Shown in pieces: positions 25,156-37,447 of a stretch of 64,000 bases of DNA (its first letter is position 1; each line of letters begins with the position of its first letter). Under the pieces are notes generated by a model. That model did no database searches. It was not told where the DNA came from and saw only the letters and a program-made list of their open reading frames with translations. A program made the translations under genes and the position numbers. Origin of the DNA: Nicotiana tabacum (Eukaryota; Streptophyta; Magnoliopsida; Solanales; Solanaceae); the NCBI RefSeq assembly GCF_000715075.1, contig NC_134088.1, forward strand, positions 2,356,001-2,420,000. The letters run 5' to 3'.

Positions 25156-25961
25156 ATGAATGACTCTACACAAAAATCTACTTACCAGGAAATAATAAAT
25201 GAACCACCTGATATAGGTACGATGCAAATTGATGATACAACACCAATCACGCCTTCAACATTTTTCCTTCAAACACTACTCTCTAACAAAACCAACAACT
25301 CCTCATATACAACAGAGTATCAACTATACACTGGATCTATCGGATGAAAGTCTCAACAACAACCAAGATGAAGACATCTTTATACCAATCACTACTGAAG
25401 ACAAATGTCGTTTATATACACCATGGAAATAATCAGTAATAGTTAAGATATTTGGTAGGAAGATAGCACAACAACTATTACAAAACAAGCTTCTTGCCTT
25501 ATGGAATCCAACTGAAGATCCACCTCTAATAGATCTGGGCTACAACTTTTTCCTCATCAAATTCCAAAAAGAAGAAAACATGCTTAAGGCACTACATGGA
25601 GGTCCATGGTTTGTACTAAATCATTTTCTGTCAGTTCGAAAATGGGAGCCAAAATCCATAACATCATCTACACAACTCACATACTCAGCCATATGGGTTT
25701 CCCACCGAATTTTATGACAAGCAAATATTACAAAAGGTGGGATCTAAGTTGGGACAGTTATTAAAGGTTGATGTTTGCACTTCCTCTACCACTAGGGGAA
25801 TGTATGCTCGTATATGTATCGAAGTGCCCTTAGAAAACCACTCAAAATACACATACTTATAGGACATCACAAGCAGATACTACTCTACTAGGGGCTTAAT
25901 TTACTATGCACCAAATGTGGGCGCTTTGGTCGTGCAAACTTTAACCATTATTTATATCACA
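25156..25961 (+). pseudogene. LINE ORF1, N-terminal part (DUF4283 and zinc knuckle)
   Basis: Starts MNDSTQKSTYQEIINEPP at 25156, then shifts frame. From about 25433 it encodes a DUF4283-type segment (VKIFGRKIAQQLL ... ALHGGPWFVLNHFLSVRKW). Near 25905-25935 LCTKCGRFGRANF is the CCHC-like knuckle region. ORF1 proteins bind LINE RNA in the ribonucleoprotein. Several frameshifts are present and the coding is cut at 25966 by the solo LTR. Confidence 0.7.
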
Positions 25962-27619
25962 ACAGCTGTCACGCCTCCTTTTTACCCACCCGCCGAGGAC
26001 GGTATATACGGGAATTTTTTCAATTAAAGTGACACTAATCGAGATGGGATTATTTTGTTTATCAGAGTCGCCACTTGGAATAAATTATGGTGTCCCAAGT
26101 CACCGGTTTATTTTAAATCCCAAATCGAGGAAGTTTTATTTTTAAAGAGTCTGCGAACCAGAAATTCTAGATAAGGAATTCTGTTAACCCGGAAGAAGGT
26201 GTTAGGCATTCCCGGGTTCCGTGGTTCTAGCACGGTCGCTTAGTGATTATTACTTGGCTTAAATTGTTTAACTACTCATTTTTAGGACCTATGTGTATTT
26301 ACCTTTTACCGCTTTTAATCACTTGATTTATTCGTATTTGAAGAATTGAGTTGCGCGTACGTATACTCTTTTCTTTTGGCGCGTCAAAATCATGTCACGC
26401 GAACGTGTCCACGATTAATAACGATTTTTGTTGATTTTATTAAAAAATTGGTTAAAGTTGCGCGAACGCATCCCTCGAGTCTTTTTTAGAGTTAAATTTG
26501 CAATTTATGTTACGCGAACGTATACATAATCGCGATACTAATCTAAATCGGGTCTAAAGCAAACTACGATTGTTCAAGGGTGTTTTCTATACTAAGTTAA
26601 TATTAATGTGAGGGCCAAAGTTTATGGATTTTTGTTTGTGCATGGCACACATTTATTTTAAAAGAGTGTATTCAACTAAAGCCAACCACGGATGTTCATA
26701 ATATTTCCTTTACACTCTGATAGATCAACGAAAACTCATGACAGGCAGCAAAGAAGATTGGAGAACTTTCTTGCATAACGGATTACACAAATAATTAATT
26801 ACTCCTAGTTAAACTGGATTCCCAAAGTGTCAAAAGAAATTTTCAGCAACATATGTTAACATGCTAAAGTATATTTACAGTAGATGTATCATAATACCAT
26901 GCCAATCTTAACTTAAATCCAAACAAATGAAGACAAGGTTAAATTATTCCCCAAAGTTATACTACTACTGATATTTTCAAACAATTTTACAAGAAAAGAC
27001 TAGCAAAGTAACGGGAAAGGAACATGTATTGGAAAACTATCTTAAAATTAAACAGTTAAGTCCAAACACATGACAGGATATTATCTCAAACATTGAGCTT
27101 AGATTAATCAAATAAGGGAACCGTGAAAATCACGCTACTACCAGAAACAACATTTTTCAGTCATGGCATATTTAAATATATTGAACATGGATTCAAGCAT
27201 TTGGAGCCAAAGTCAGATCTGGATTAAAACTAAATTAGTGTTGAACTATTCCAAAGGAATAGATAATGAGGAAATTACCAAGCCTAAACCCATTTCAAAC
27301 CAAAACTTTTATCATACTTATAATCAGACCAAACAGTAAGATAAGGAAAAAGGACATGGACCTGGAATAGCTTTCCGGTATATTCAAATCTTCGAAAATT
27401 ATAGCGCGATGAGAACTCGAACCAAAAATCGAACGTGACCGCCTCAATCAACCTCACCTCAGTCGAACTCGAATCCAATTCCAGCACCTATTAGTCAATT
27501 AACGGATGTGTTGGTGATGCCATTTTCTTGTAGCTTAAGGAGGTGGGGTGCAGGGGTGAAGGGAGATCGAGAAGGGTGGCTGTAGTGTAAGGTTGAAGAG
27601 GATGAGTGGTCGTTTTGGC

Positions 27620-28933
27620 CAAGGGCGGCTCTAGGGTGAGGCCCCCAAATAATTAAGGGCCCAAAAATAAGAAGGACTACTATATTATTATATAATATAT
27701 ACTCCATAATTTATATTTATATAATTATTAATAAAAAGTTTTAAATTTAATAACTTTTAATATTTGGTAGATGTAAAATTGAGTGAGTTAATTGGATAAA
27801 TTTTTTTCACTAAATTAAATAATATATTTATCTTCTCATCAATTTTATTTTCTTCCTTTATGTATAAACTTTTTTCATGGTTCTCACGATTTTACTTTTT
27901 AATTTCAACTCAAATTCTCTAAATTAACTATTCTTTTATGTCACATTTCATTGATCCACACACTAGAAAGCAAGTTCTTTTGTGTTTCATCCTTTTTAAC
28001 TAAGAAATCCCCGAGACAAATGTCGCAAGATTCAAAACACGACAGATAATGGGTTCACCCTTTACCATTTTCATTTAGGGGAAGATCAATTCAATACCAT
28101 ATGATGTGCGACTAACTCATACATCATGAGTTTCACTCTCGCCACTATATCAAAGTCATGTAGTTTTTTTGTATCTCAATATAATATGAATTTCGTAAAA
28201 GACGTTTCAGGGTCTTTTAATATATTTTGGTTTTAGACCACCAGTTCTGTTGAGCCGCCCCTCATTGACGATCAACAATTATTTATAGACTATAGCCCCA
28301 CCATGAACGTACTGTTCAACCAACTTTATTCACATTTGGTAACTGAATGACACACTCACCGCCTTTAATGTTCTTGTCATTATTGCCTTATCTTAAATGA
28401 GACTCTATAAATTTGATTGAGAATATTAGGGGATGACAAGTGGCTCTGATAGGAGACTACTACAGCCTTTATTTAGGTCCCCCAAAATTTTAATAATGAA
28501 TTTTAAAATTTTATTTCAAATTAGACAATATTAATGTTTGTAGAAAAAAATAAAAAATTACAAAAAATTGTAAAAAAAGAAAAAAGAAAGGTGTCTACTC
28601 TTTAACAATAAAATATTTTAAAACTTTGAATTAAACTACGTAAATCTTCATATTAATAAATACATTTTTTACAACAATATCAAAGGTAACATATTGTAAA
28701 TACATGTCTAACATCTCATTTATTTAAATTATTATTTTCTAATATAAATAATAATATTACTATGTCAAGTTAAAGACTTTATGTCATTTAAGAATATATA
28801 CTATAAACAATAAGTATGAAAAAATAGCAAGATTAATTTTTTTGCATATATGTGTATACGTACTAATTAAAAAAGTATAAGGCCTCTTATTAAAATTTGG
28901 CTTTAGGCCACTAATTTTAAGGAGCCGCCCTTG
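27620..28933. mobile_element. Non-autonomous hAT element inside the solo LTR
   Basis: Perfect 12 bp terminal inverted repeats CAAGGGCGGCTC ... GAGCCGCCCTTG, flanked by the 8 bp duplication GTTTTGGC (27612-27619 and 28934-28941). Both are diagnostic of hAT. Length 1314 bp, no transposase. A second GAGCCGCCCCTC motif near 28252 suggests an internal composite. Confidence 0.85.
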
Positions 28934-29967
28934 GTTTTGGCTAGAAGGGTCACGGCTGGGAGCTTCAACACAAGGATTTTTAGATTGTTTCCTCTTTTAG
29001 TGTTGAAGATGGCTGCTGATTTTGTGCGTTAGTTTTTGAAGAAGATGATATTGAGATCCCGGGTCCCTTTGGGTGACGGTTCAGTTGATAAACGGCGGAT
29101 CTGATTTTTTGGGTGTCCAGGGTGTTAGTGTTATTTCATATGCTAGGTAGGTTATTATTTGTGTTTAAGCGTATTGGGCTTAAGGAATGGGCTAGAAACT
29201 TGGGCTTTTATGACTAACTTTGCTTAAAATTAGCTTAATTAACTAAAAATCTATCTATATAGAAATGAGACTTTTTCCTTTCTATACCATATATGAAACC
29301 TTACTACCAAAAATATGCATAGTTTCATATTTACCCGTCATATTCACAGTTATTATACCATTCATTAAATACTAATTATTAGGAGCTGATTCCTTCCTAA
29401 TTCCTTACCAATTTTTGCTTTTAACTGGTAAATATTTTGTGCACCATCGAATTGTCGTAGATGCCCTTCATCCCTGTTTTATTTTTCTTTATTGACTTTA
29501 TGAAGCTGAACATTAAAGGAAAGGAAAAGATACTGAACAATTACTTTATATTGACTTTATGAAACTAAACATTACAATCAACATCTCAGTACAGTTAACT
29601 TTATTTATATCTTCATCATTTGTAAAAGTAATTTAGAAAATCTACGAAATCATTAGTAATTTGCCAGATCATTAATACAGAAAATTATCCAAATATCATA
29701 TATATATATACGACTTCTCTCTACATCTCTCTCTATCTCAATCGCAAATTTCAGTAATACAAAGAAAATGAAATGAGAGCAGCAATTCCATCATTGACAG
29801 CCATTAAAAAGCTTGAAAGCTTTGAATTCAAATTTGGGTGTTCAAAAATCATTATTTGTTTGGATTGGGTGTTGTTGAAAATAATCGGGAATATGGTTTG
29901 GAGTTTATATCTCAATTTTGAGGGGTTTTGATGAAGATTAGACTTGGTTTTGACTGAATTTCATATT

Positions 29968-30000
29968 GAAGAAGAAGAAGAAGAAGAAGAAGAAGAAAAA
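29968..30000 (+). repeat. (GAA)n microsatellite
   Basis: About ten GAA/GAAGAA units within the solo LTR. Confidence 0.85.
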
Positions 30001-30024
30001 GAAGACATATTGCAGAAATTGTAG

Positions 30025-30430
30025 ATAAATTATAGATTATTTGTATTCTGATTGTAGATGCTTTATTTTCTGTTTTCACAAATAAAAAAATGGCTAAAAC
30101 TTCTACAAATCTTCTGAGAAATGCAATTATGTCAAAAATCCCAATTATGCTACAATTAAATGGGAATTGGGATATAAAAATTCAATGTACCCAGTTTGTA
30201 GATATTTTGTAGATAAATTATAGATTATTTGTATTCTAATTGTAGATGCTTTGTTTTCTGTTTTCACAAATCAAAAACGACTAATACTTCTACAAATCTT
30301 CTGCAAAAAACACAATTATGTCGAAAATCCCAATTAAACTACAATCGAATGGAAATTGGGATATTAAAATTCAATATACCCAGCTTGTAGATATTTTGTA
30401 GATGAATTGTAGATTATTTGTATTCTGTTT
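30025..30430 (+). repeat. Two tandem ~180 bp repeats within the solo LTR
   Basis: Two to two-and-a-half copies of a unit containing TGTATTCTGATTGTAGATGC, TTTTCTGTTTTCACAAAT and TTGTAGATATTTTGTAGATA, with about 10% divergence by eye. Confidence 0.8.
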
Positions 30431-30462
30431 ATAGATGCATTGTTTTCAATTGTAGATGCATT

Positions 30463-31039
30463 TTTACATTCCTATGCCACATAGGAATTTTTACATTCTT
30501 CAATTATTGTCAAGAAGATGTAGTTGATACACTAATGTTGTGGTTCTTTTACTTTATGGCTTTGGACTAAAAGATAAACTGATAATTAATAATCCATAGC
30601 GGGAATATTAATATGTAATTAAATAAAGAAACAAACAAATATTTGTTTATCAAACTTAAGCTCAAATTTTACAAAATTAATACTCTCCATCACATAGTTG
30701 TACGTAGCCCAATGGTACGACTAGAATATAAAAATAATTGTGATATCTGCTCTTCAATTTTCTACAAAATTTGAATTCTCGATCCATGAATAGGTGTACG
30801 TATTATATTACTCAGCATTCCTTCGTCATTGTCATTTAAAAAAATTTATGAGTTGGACTCAATTAGGCGACATATTTTAATATGTTAACAAAAACTGCTC
30901 AAGGTAAGGATGCTAGCTTTTTAGGTTAAAATACACTATGGTATAGATTTGGTAATTTGGTATACTAAGTGTAATTAAGTCAAACCTTAAACATTGAGAG
31001 TAATAAGGTTTCCCATGTGGCATAGGAATGTAAAAATTC
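30463..31039. repeat. Inverted repeat of ~27 bp, 520 bp apart
   Basis: TTTTTACATTCCTATGCCAC at 30463 reappears reversed as GTGGCATAGGAATGTAAAAA near 31019. It could bound an undefined small element; no target duplication was resolved. Confidence 0.5.
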
Positions 31040-31320
31040 CTATAGAAATATTACCAAAAATATTAATTAGCCCTACTTAAGTGAAAAATAATTATTAAAA
31101 TAAAACCAACCATTAAAATAAAACTATGTTTTGGTATTTTTCAAGATTAAAAATGACTGCAAAACCTTAATCTATTTTTTATAATTTTTATTTTTGTGAT
31201 AAAATAAAATAAAAGAGTCAAAATTTATTAAAATAGCGATAATAAGGCCTAAATCAAATATTTACGTGCTAAAATATGAAAAATTTTGTGGAGGGTAAAA
31301 AATCACATGTCTACAACAGC

Positions 31321-31611
31321 CAACAGATCAACTTACTAGCAATCACTCTTCGACATCAACCAATAATGACAAAACTCATGAAACGAAATGGAAAATAGTA
31401 AACTTTCCAAAGAAATATGTGCAACGCTACAACAACAATTGTCACATAATCAACAATAGGGCGGTGCAGGTGGCGGCAAAGCTAGGGCAACAAACGACTA
31501 CATGTAAGTCTACTATCTCTATTGGGCCTTCTGAGGCCCATCAACCATTAAAAATTCACCATTTAATAACAAACTAAGTAACAAATTCAGTGGATTAACT
31601 GAATTGGAAAA
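31321..31611 (+). pseudogene. LINE ORF1, segment between the two LTR insertions
   Basis: Continues the LINE after the ACAGC duplication with low-complexity, Asn/Gln/Thr-rich coding in broken frames, as in the variable C-terminal half of plant LINE ORF1. Identity rests mainly on its position between resolved insertions. Confidence 0.5.
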
Positions 31612-32486
31612 TGATGTGTTTTCAATGTCTTTTCCGTGTGCTTCTTATGTTTTGATGATATAACAAATTTATTGTTAAGAACCAGATAGAGAACCTGACT
31701 CACTTGGTACACATCTCAAATGAACAATGTCCAGTCTGATCTCCAGCAAATGAACTACTACAAAAAGGAAAATAATAGGGACCTGGTCCCTTGGTGTTCT
31801 TTGACAGAAGTACAAGTTAACAACAGCTGGAACGCAAATGCAGAAAGTGAATGTCTGCATACTGTACACGCGACAATGCAGCAGATAGTGCGGTAGTCAC
31901 TTCTTATTGGGAAGAAGCGTGTATCAAGAATTAACATCACCATTGTGATGTCTTTTGTAGTATAACAACCTGGTGCAAGGCATAATACATTCACTTGAGC
32001 ATTTAGTGATATTCTCTCAAGCATCAAAGTGTTCATCTAGCATTGAAGTCACAAGTGCGTAAAGAACAAGTAGACAACTCCACTAAAGGATCTGTTTCAC
32101 AATAAGTCTATGTATATCCGTAGTTGAGTTGTAACTTGTTATTTGTTCTTCATTGTAACTCCTATCTTGCTTTCTTAGAAGCTGTGTTTTAGGAAACCTA
32201 AAAATCACAAACCCTCTAAGTTTGTGTTGTAACTAGAGTTAGTCATAAGTTAAAGTCTTTGTAACTAGAGAGTAACAAAGTGGCTTGTGGTAAGAGTATC
32301 ACAAGTTAGTTAAGTTGAAGTCTTTGTAATGGAGTCATTACAAAATGGCTTGTAATAGTGAGATTACAAGTTAGTGAAGTTAATAGCCTACAAGTGTAGG
32401 TCGTGGTTTTTGTCCCCTTGAGTGGGATTTTTCCACGTAAAAATCTCGTGTCTCTTTTACTTACTGCTTCATAAGTATTCTCAGCA
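31612..32486 (+). mobile_element. Copia-type solo LTR (875 bp)
   Basis: Starts TGATGTG and ends CTCAGCA, flanked by imperfect 5 bp duplications GAAAA (31607-31611) and GAAAC (32487-32491). The interior shows 'gttaagaaccagatagagaa' near the start and 'gagtgggatttttccacg' with 'taaaaatctcgtgtctcttt' near the end, a pattern common to Tork-type copia LTRs. No internal coding is present. The terminus assignment is a best fit. Confidence 0.6.
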
Positions 32487-32491
32487 GAAAC

Positions 32492-33625
32492 TCATAGAGG
32501 ATCAGGTGCTCTATAGTTTGGTGGACTCATATAAGTTATCAGAAAATCTCATGGAAAATTATATGGACACTGATAAAATAAATTGCACTAGCCCAATAAG
32601 GGACGGACCAACTACTAAGCCCACAACTAACTTTGAACAAGACAAAACAAAAAACTACTCCCATGTGGAGATGATAGGTCCACATACCACATCCCCAAAT
32701 GAAAGGATTTCTACATCTACCGATAATAATCCATCTCCTACATCTCTACTAGGCATTAAAGATCAGAGCACGCCTCCTAACTTAAATATGCCACATCAGG
32801 CACCCAATCCACATAACAACTATAAGAGTAATACTGGCCAATCATCAGTAGCCAAGACTACTAATTCACAAGACACAAAAAGGCCCTCTAGGATCCACGT
32901 TAATAGCAGCAATAGTAATTCGCATGCTACAGTAACCTACGTCCATCAACAACCTAGTCAACCCCATTTCCCATACAAACCAGATCATTGTATTTCATAT
33001 GATACCCACCATGAAAACACAAATAAAACACAAAACCACTCTTCTGATTCAATAACTCCATCTCTACATAGCACTGCCAAGAACCTGAGTTCCTATAACA
33101 ATACTATATCATCTCCCTTCTCTACAACAAATCACTATGCAACGAAACATTCCCAGAAAATTACAACCAGACTTACCTGAGGAACCTAGACAACAACCAC
33201 TTCTTTCATCTTCCGAGGCTGAATATGCAAGGCCTACAACTCTCACACATCAACACACCACTAGTCTACACATCTCAACCAAACACGATGGACCTTCCAC
33301 TTCAATCGTGGTTGGAGATGGGACTACAGGGCTATGCACTAGTGTTCACCATGGAACTCAACAATCAGGAAGTTGTTCTCCTCGTTCAGAATCCAACACA
33401 CTTGGCAGAAATAGTCACGGAGGGGATGAGATTGGGGATGGAAGCTTATGCTCAAAATCAATGGTACAACACTCAAACACCACTACTACTAGAGCACCAA
33501 GCATCAGCTTCGAATCCACAACAATGGACATACCCCATGCATCCCCCAACTCATATTCACAACTCAACGATCAATCTACTGTCATTTTATCCTCCACACC
33601 ACATAGGGCAGATTTATGCTCCTTG
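32492..33625 (+). pseudogene. LINE ORF1, C-terminal low-complexity part
   Basis: A long Ser/Thr/Asn/Pro-rich frame runs from about 32500 to the TGA at 33178-33180, and a second frame continues past it (33225 onward) to the hAT insertion. Composition fits the disordered C-terminal half of plant LINE ORF1. Frameshifts prevent a single product. Confidence 0.5.
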
Positions 33626-33633
33626 GTTTCAAC

Positions 33634-36600
33634 TATGGGTGTCTAACAGGTCGGGTCAGCCCGTCTCCAGACCGGCCCAGACCGGTTGAAACCGGAACGG
33701 CCTGAACCGGTACAAGAGGGCCGAGTGGGGCTGGGTTAAAGGGGTAGGGGGTTTGGTCCGTTCACATTTTGTCAACCGGTTAACCGGACTGGTCAACACA
33801 AATTACTGTGCAACCGGTTAACCGGCCCGGACCGGACTGGCCCAGACTGGTAAAACGGTAACTAACTTTTTTTTTACTAGTGGGCCTAACATCTGACCGT
33901 TGGCAACGGTCCTTTTCCCATTATGGTCGTTGCCCAACGGCAGAATTTCATAAATAGCCCATTTTTGGGGTTTTAAAAAAAATAACACCCTTTTGAAAAA
34001 CTATAAATACACCCCCTCTTCTTCATTTCTTCGCTCATCTCTCATTTCTCGATCTCAATTCTCATATTCTCTCATTCTTCAATCTTTATTTAAAGTGCAA
34101 TCAACTATTTGACTTTCTTTTTTTGGAATTTAATTTATCGTAGTATTTATTATTTGAAGTTTGAACAATTGAACTTCAAAATGGGAACAATTGACGTTTC
34201 TTCGTGGTAACATTGGAGTTGCGAAATCATCAAATGCTCAATTTATTGCCAAATTCGGTGCACTCCCTCCAACTCTTTCTCTTATTTACTATTTTATTTG
34301 CTTATTTAATTGTTGCTAGTAGTTAAATTTTACAATATGTTTAATGCTGCAAAAAGAGTTTGTAATGAGGTTACTAATCGGGGAAATAAAAAAAGAGGTA
34401 GTACTTCAGCATTTGGTAGTAATTTAAATGCCTCTGCAAATATTCCTGAAAGATTACCTGATAATAATATAGATTATGAACAATTACAGGAAGATTTCGG
34501 TATAGAAGATAATGAATTAGAAATGGAAGATGAGATACCACTTACACCTAGTAGTGTTGGAGCTGGTAGCAGACGTAGTGGTCATGATGCTAGTAGTAGA
34601 ACATTTGTGGCCCCGACTAGTAATCAGAGAAAACGAAGTAAGGTTTGGAAATTTTTTGACGAATTAGAAGGTACTGATAGAGTTAAATGCAAACTTTGTA
34701 ATGATACTTTTAAACATAAGACTGGAGGACAATTAGGGGGATTGAGACACTTAGTAGACATATGCGAATTGAGCATCCTATAGAATGGGGCTCTGATGGA
34801 GATGGAAATCAAGCAACTCTAAACCCTACTATTGGAGGTCTTATGAAATATGATAAAATGAAGGATCATGAGGAGTTAGCAAAAATGATTGCTTTGGTTG
34901 TCTACCTTTTCCCTTTGCTTTTTCATCATATCTTATTATGTATATTCAAAGGATTTACAATACTTTATTTAAAGGTATCCCTAGAAGAACTTGTAGATCC
35001 GATATCTTTAGACTTCATGGACAATATCAAACATACATACATTATTTGTTTAGCCACCTTCCTTGTAGAGTTTCTCTAACTTCTGATATTGGCATGCTGT
35101 TAATGGAAATGATTATTTGACAATTACATGTCATTGGATAGATGATAATTATTGTATGCAAAAACGTATTATCGATTTTAAATATGATAAAGATCAAAGT
35201 CATACTGTTGCGTTTATAAATACTACTATTTGTGAAGTTGTTGAATTTTATAATCTCAAGCAAAAAGTATTGTGTATGTCTTTTGATAATGCTTCTAACA
35301 ATAATGCCGCAATTTTAATATTAAAACTGCATTTGTAACCACCACTTGATGAAAATTTTCATGTTAGGTGTGCATGTCATGTTTATAATTTAATTGTTAA
35401 AAGTGGACTTGATTTATTTTCAACGAATATTACTCATGTTAGAAGAGAAGTTGGTGTTATTCAAGGAAATAATAGACAATCTAGAATAAAGAAATTTAAG
35501 AATAAGTGTGTCCAGTATAATCTTAAACCCAGATTCATGCCAGATGAAATTATTGCTAGATGGAATTATACATATATATTTTTAAAATGTTGCTACAAAT
35601 ATAGATTTTTAATAACTGAAGTTGCTAATGCGCATTGTACTGATCCAAACTGTATGTTAACAACTAATACTTGGGAGGTCATTAATGATGTTGTTAAATT
35701 TTTGCATAAATTTTATACAGCTATTGTTGAGTTTTATGGAGCATATTACCCTATTGTTACTATGGCTTTAGTACATATAGCTGAAATTTTTTTTCTAATC
35801 TTTGAATTTAAGAATAAAGAAAGATATATGGATGTTGTTGAAAAAATGCAAGCAAAATTCAAAAAATATTTCTTTTCAATTCCTCCGATTTACTTAATTG
35901 GTGTTGTTTTAAATCCTTCTATTAAGATGTATGATTGTCACCAATTAATGAATGCTTTATATACTTATATGGAGATTGGACCAACTGAAACCCCAGATTT
36001 ATATGCTTGTATGAACAAGTTAAATGAATCTTTACAACAATTATATAATTATTATGCAAATGTAATTGATGATGCTGCTCTTAATGTAGGCAATGTTAAT
36101 TCCATTATGCACTGTACCACTTCTACTACTGTGGATGATGAAGAAGGCCTTGATAGTTTTAATATTTTTTCTATATTTTCTAACACTCAAACCAGTAGCA
36201 GGAACATTGATGAACTTCAATTCTACTTGCAGAAGCAAAAAGAGCCTCGCACGAAGGAATTTTCACCATTGGGATGGTGGCATGAGAATGGAAAGCAATT
36301 TCCTGTTCTTTCCGCCATGGCTCGGTATGTGCTGAATGTGCCAATTTCAACTGTTGCATCAGAGAGTGCATTTAGCCAAACAAGACAACAACTTGGAGAC
36401 ACCCGTCAATCATTGGGAAGCAATGCTTTGGAAGTTTTAGTATGTTTCAGAGATTGGATTAGATCGGAACGAAGAAATTAAGGACGTGAAGATGTTGATA
36501 GCCCAGAAGACGAGGAACTTGGAGATATATTAACACATGGTAACCCATCCGAATTTAACACTCCAGAAGAAGGCCACTCAGTTCATATTGATTATGACGA

Positions 36601-37000
36601 ACTTATTAAGGCAATGCAAAACCTTTGAATTTACTCTTTTTTGGTTAATTTACTTGTTGTTAAATGTAAACCTTTCAATTTGTAAATTTGAATTTTGAAA
36701 TAAATGTAGCACTTGCAATTTATAAGTGCAATATTTTCCAATCTTCATTGTATTCTTTATATTTTTACTTTATATTAATATAACTTACAATAGTTATACA
36801 AAATACAAAAAAAATTAAAAATTATATTAACCCGGCCCGACCCATTGTACCCGTAACCCTTACGGTTCAATTTTTATCCGGATGAACCCGAAACCGTTAA
36901 ACATGGTATATCCTAACTCGTAACCGGCCCAGACCACAACCCGTACGGTTACTAAATTTCCCTACCCAGCCCGGACCGGCCCACCCGTTAGACACCCATA
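33634..37000 (+). mobile_element. hAT transposon with degenerate transposase
   Basis: Ends TATGGGTGTCTAAC and GTTAGACACCCATA are perfect inverted repeats, flanked by the 8 bp duplication GTTTCAAC (33626-33633 and 37001-37008). Subterminal regions hold many ACCGG/CCGGT motifs in both orientations (33660-33850 and 36830-36985), probable transposase-binding repeats. Length 3367 bp is about right for an autonomous plant hAT. Confidence 0.9.
34337..36628 (+). pseudogene. hAT transposase, BED finger to dimerisation domain
   Basis: From ATG 34337 an acidic N-terminus leads to a BED zinc finger (VWKFFDELEGTDRVKCKLC, then HKTGGQLGG) at about 34642-34750. A frameshift near 34755 moves the next part (GLRHL to SRHMRIEHP) to another frame, another shift lies near 35080-35117, and a TAA is at 35336-35338. 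Past it a single frame stays open to 36481 and contains RCACHVYNLIVKSGLDL and the hAT C-terminal dimerisation block (PISTVASESAFSQTRQQLGD and LEVLVCFRDWIR). An acidic tail continues to 36628. This would be a cut-and-paste transposase; the breaks make it inactive. Confidence 0.85.
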
Positions 37001-37008
37001 GTTTCAAC

Positions 37009-37443
37009 ACCTCAACTCTTTCAATCCACTATCTCCATACTCTGGTCCCAACAACCCGTTCGAAACACTCACACCACAAGAAAGTCTACCATAGACTCCA
37101 CCTCCATATCCAAGTGCACTAGACACGCGAATAAGGCAGGAATTAGCGAAGATTTTAGTGGAATTGAGGGAGACAAGGACAGAGTTCTTATGGCTAAAAG
37201 GAATCCAGCTGTACAACCTAAAGGAACAGTACGAAAAAAAGTTCATCCTCAAGTGTCCTCCAGAAATGATCTCATGCAGCCTAAACTTTCGAGTAACAAC
37301 AAATCGCGAGGCAGGGAAGTATTCAATGGTGATAATTCTGACACTTCGTCAAATTCCTCCAGTCATGGATCATCAGTATCAGACGACAACAAATGTTGTC
37401 AATCCCCTAATTCCAACTCCACCAGTCACAACAACCATCTCTA
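37009..37443 (+). pseudogene. LINE ORF1 C-terminal end
   Basis: After the GTTTCAAC duplication the LINE resumes. The last part encodes a basic, Ser/Asn-rich tail (for example AVQPKGTVRKKVHP) that stops at 37442-37444, just before ORF2. A preceding frame has ELRETRTEFLWLKGIQ-type residues consistent with a short coiled coil. Confidence 0.5.
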
Positions 37444-37447
37444 ATAT

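Larger units (their letters stand above)
25967..31315. mobile_element. 5.35 kb solo LTR, Ogre/Tat-like
   Basis: Starts TGTCACGCCTCC and ends ATGTCTACA, flanked on both sides by the 5 bp duplication ACAGC (25962-25966 and 31316-31320); LINE ORF1 resumes afterwards. The 5' part contains 'gttaacccggaagaaggtg' and 'gttccgtggttctagcac', a stretch I associate with very long LTRs of the Tat/Ogre gypsy lineage. No internal second LTR start or gag-pol coding was found, so it is called a solo LTR. It carries a hAT element at 27620-28933 and repeats near 30.0-31.0 kb. Confidence 0.75.

Noticed and set aside
33137..33646. Separate gene at 33137-33646
   Set aside because: Overlapping alternative frame of LINE ORF1 low-complexity DNA.
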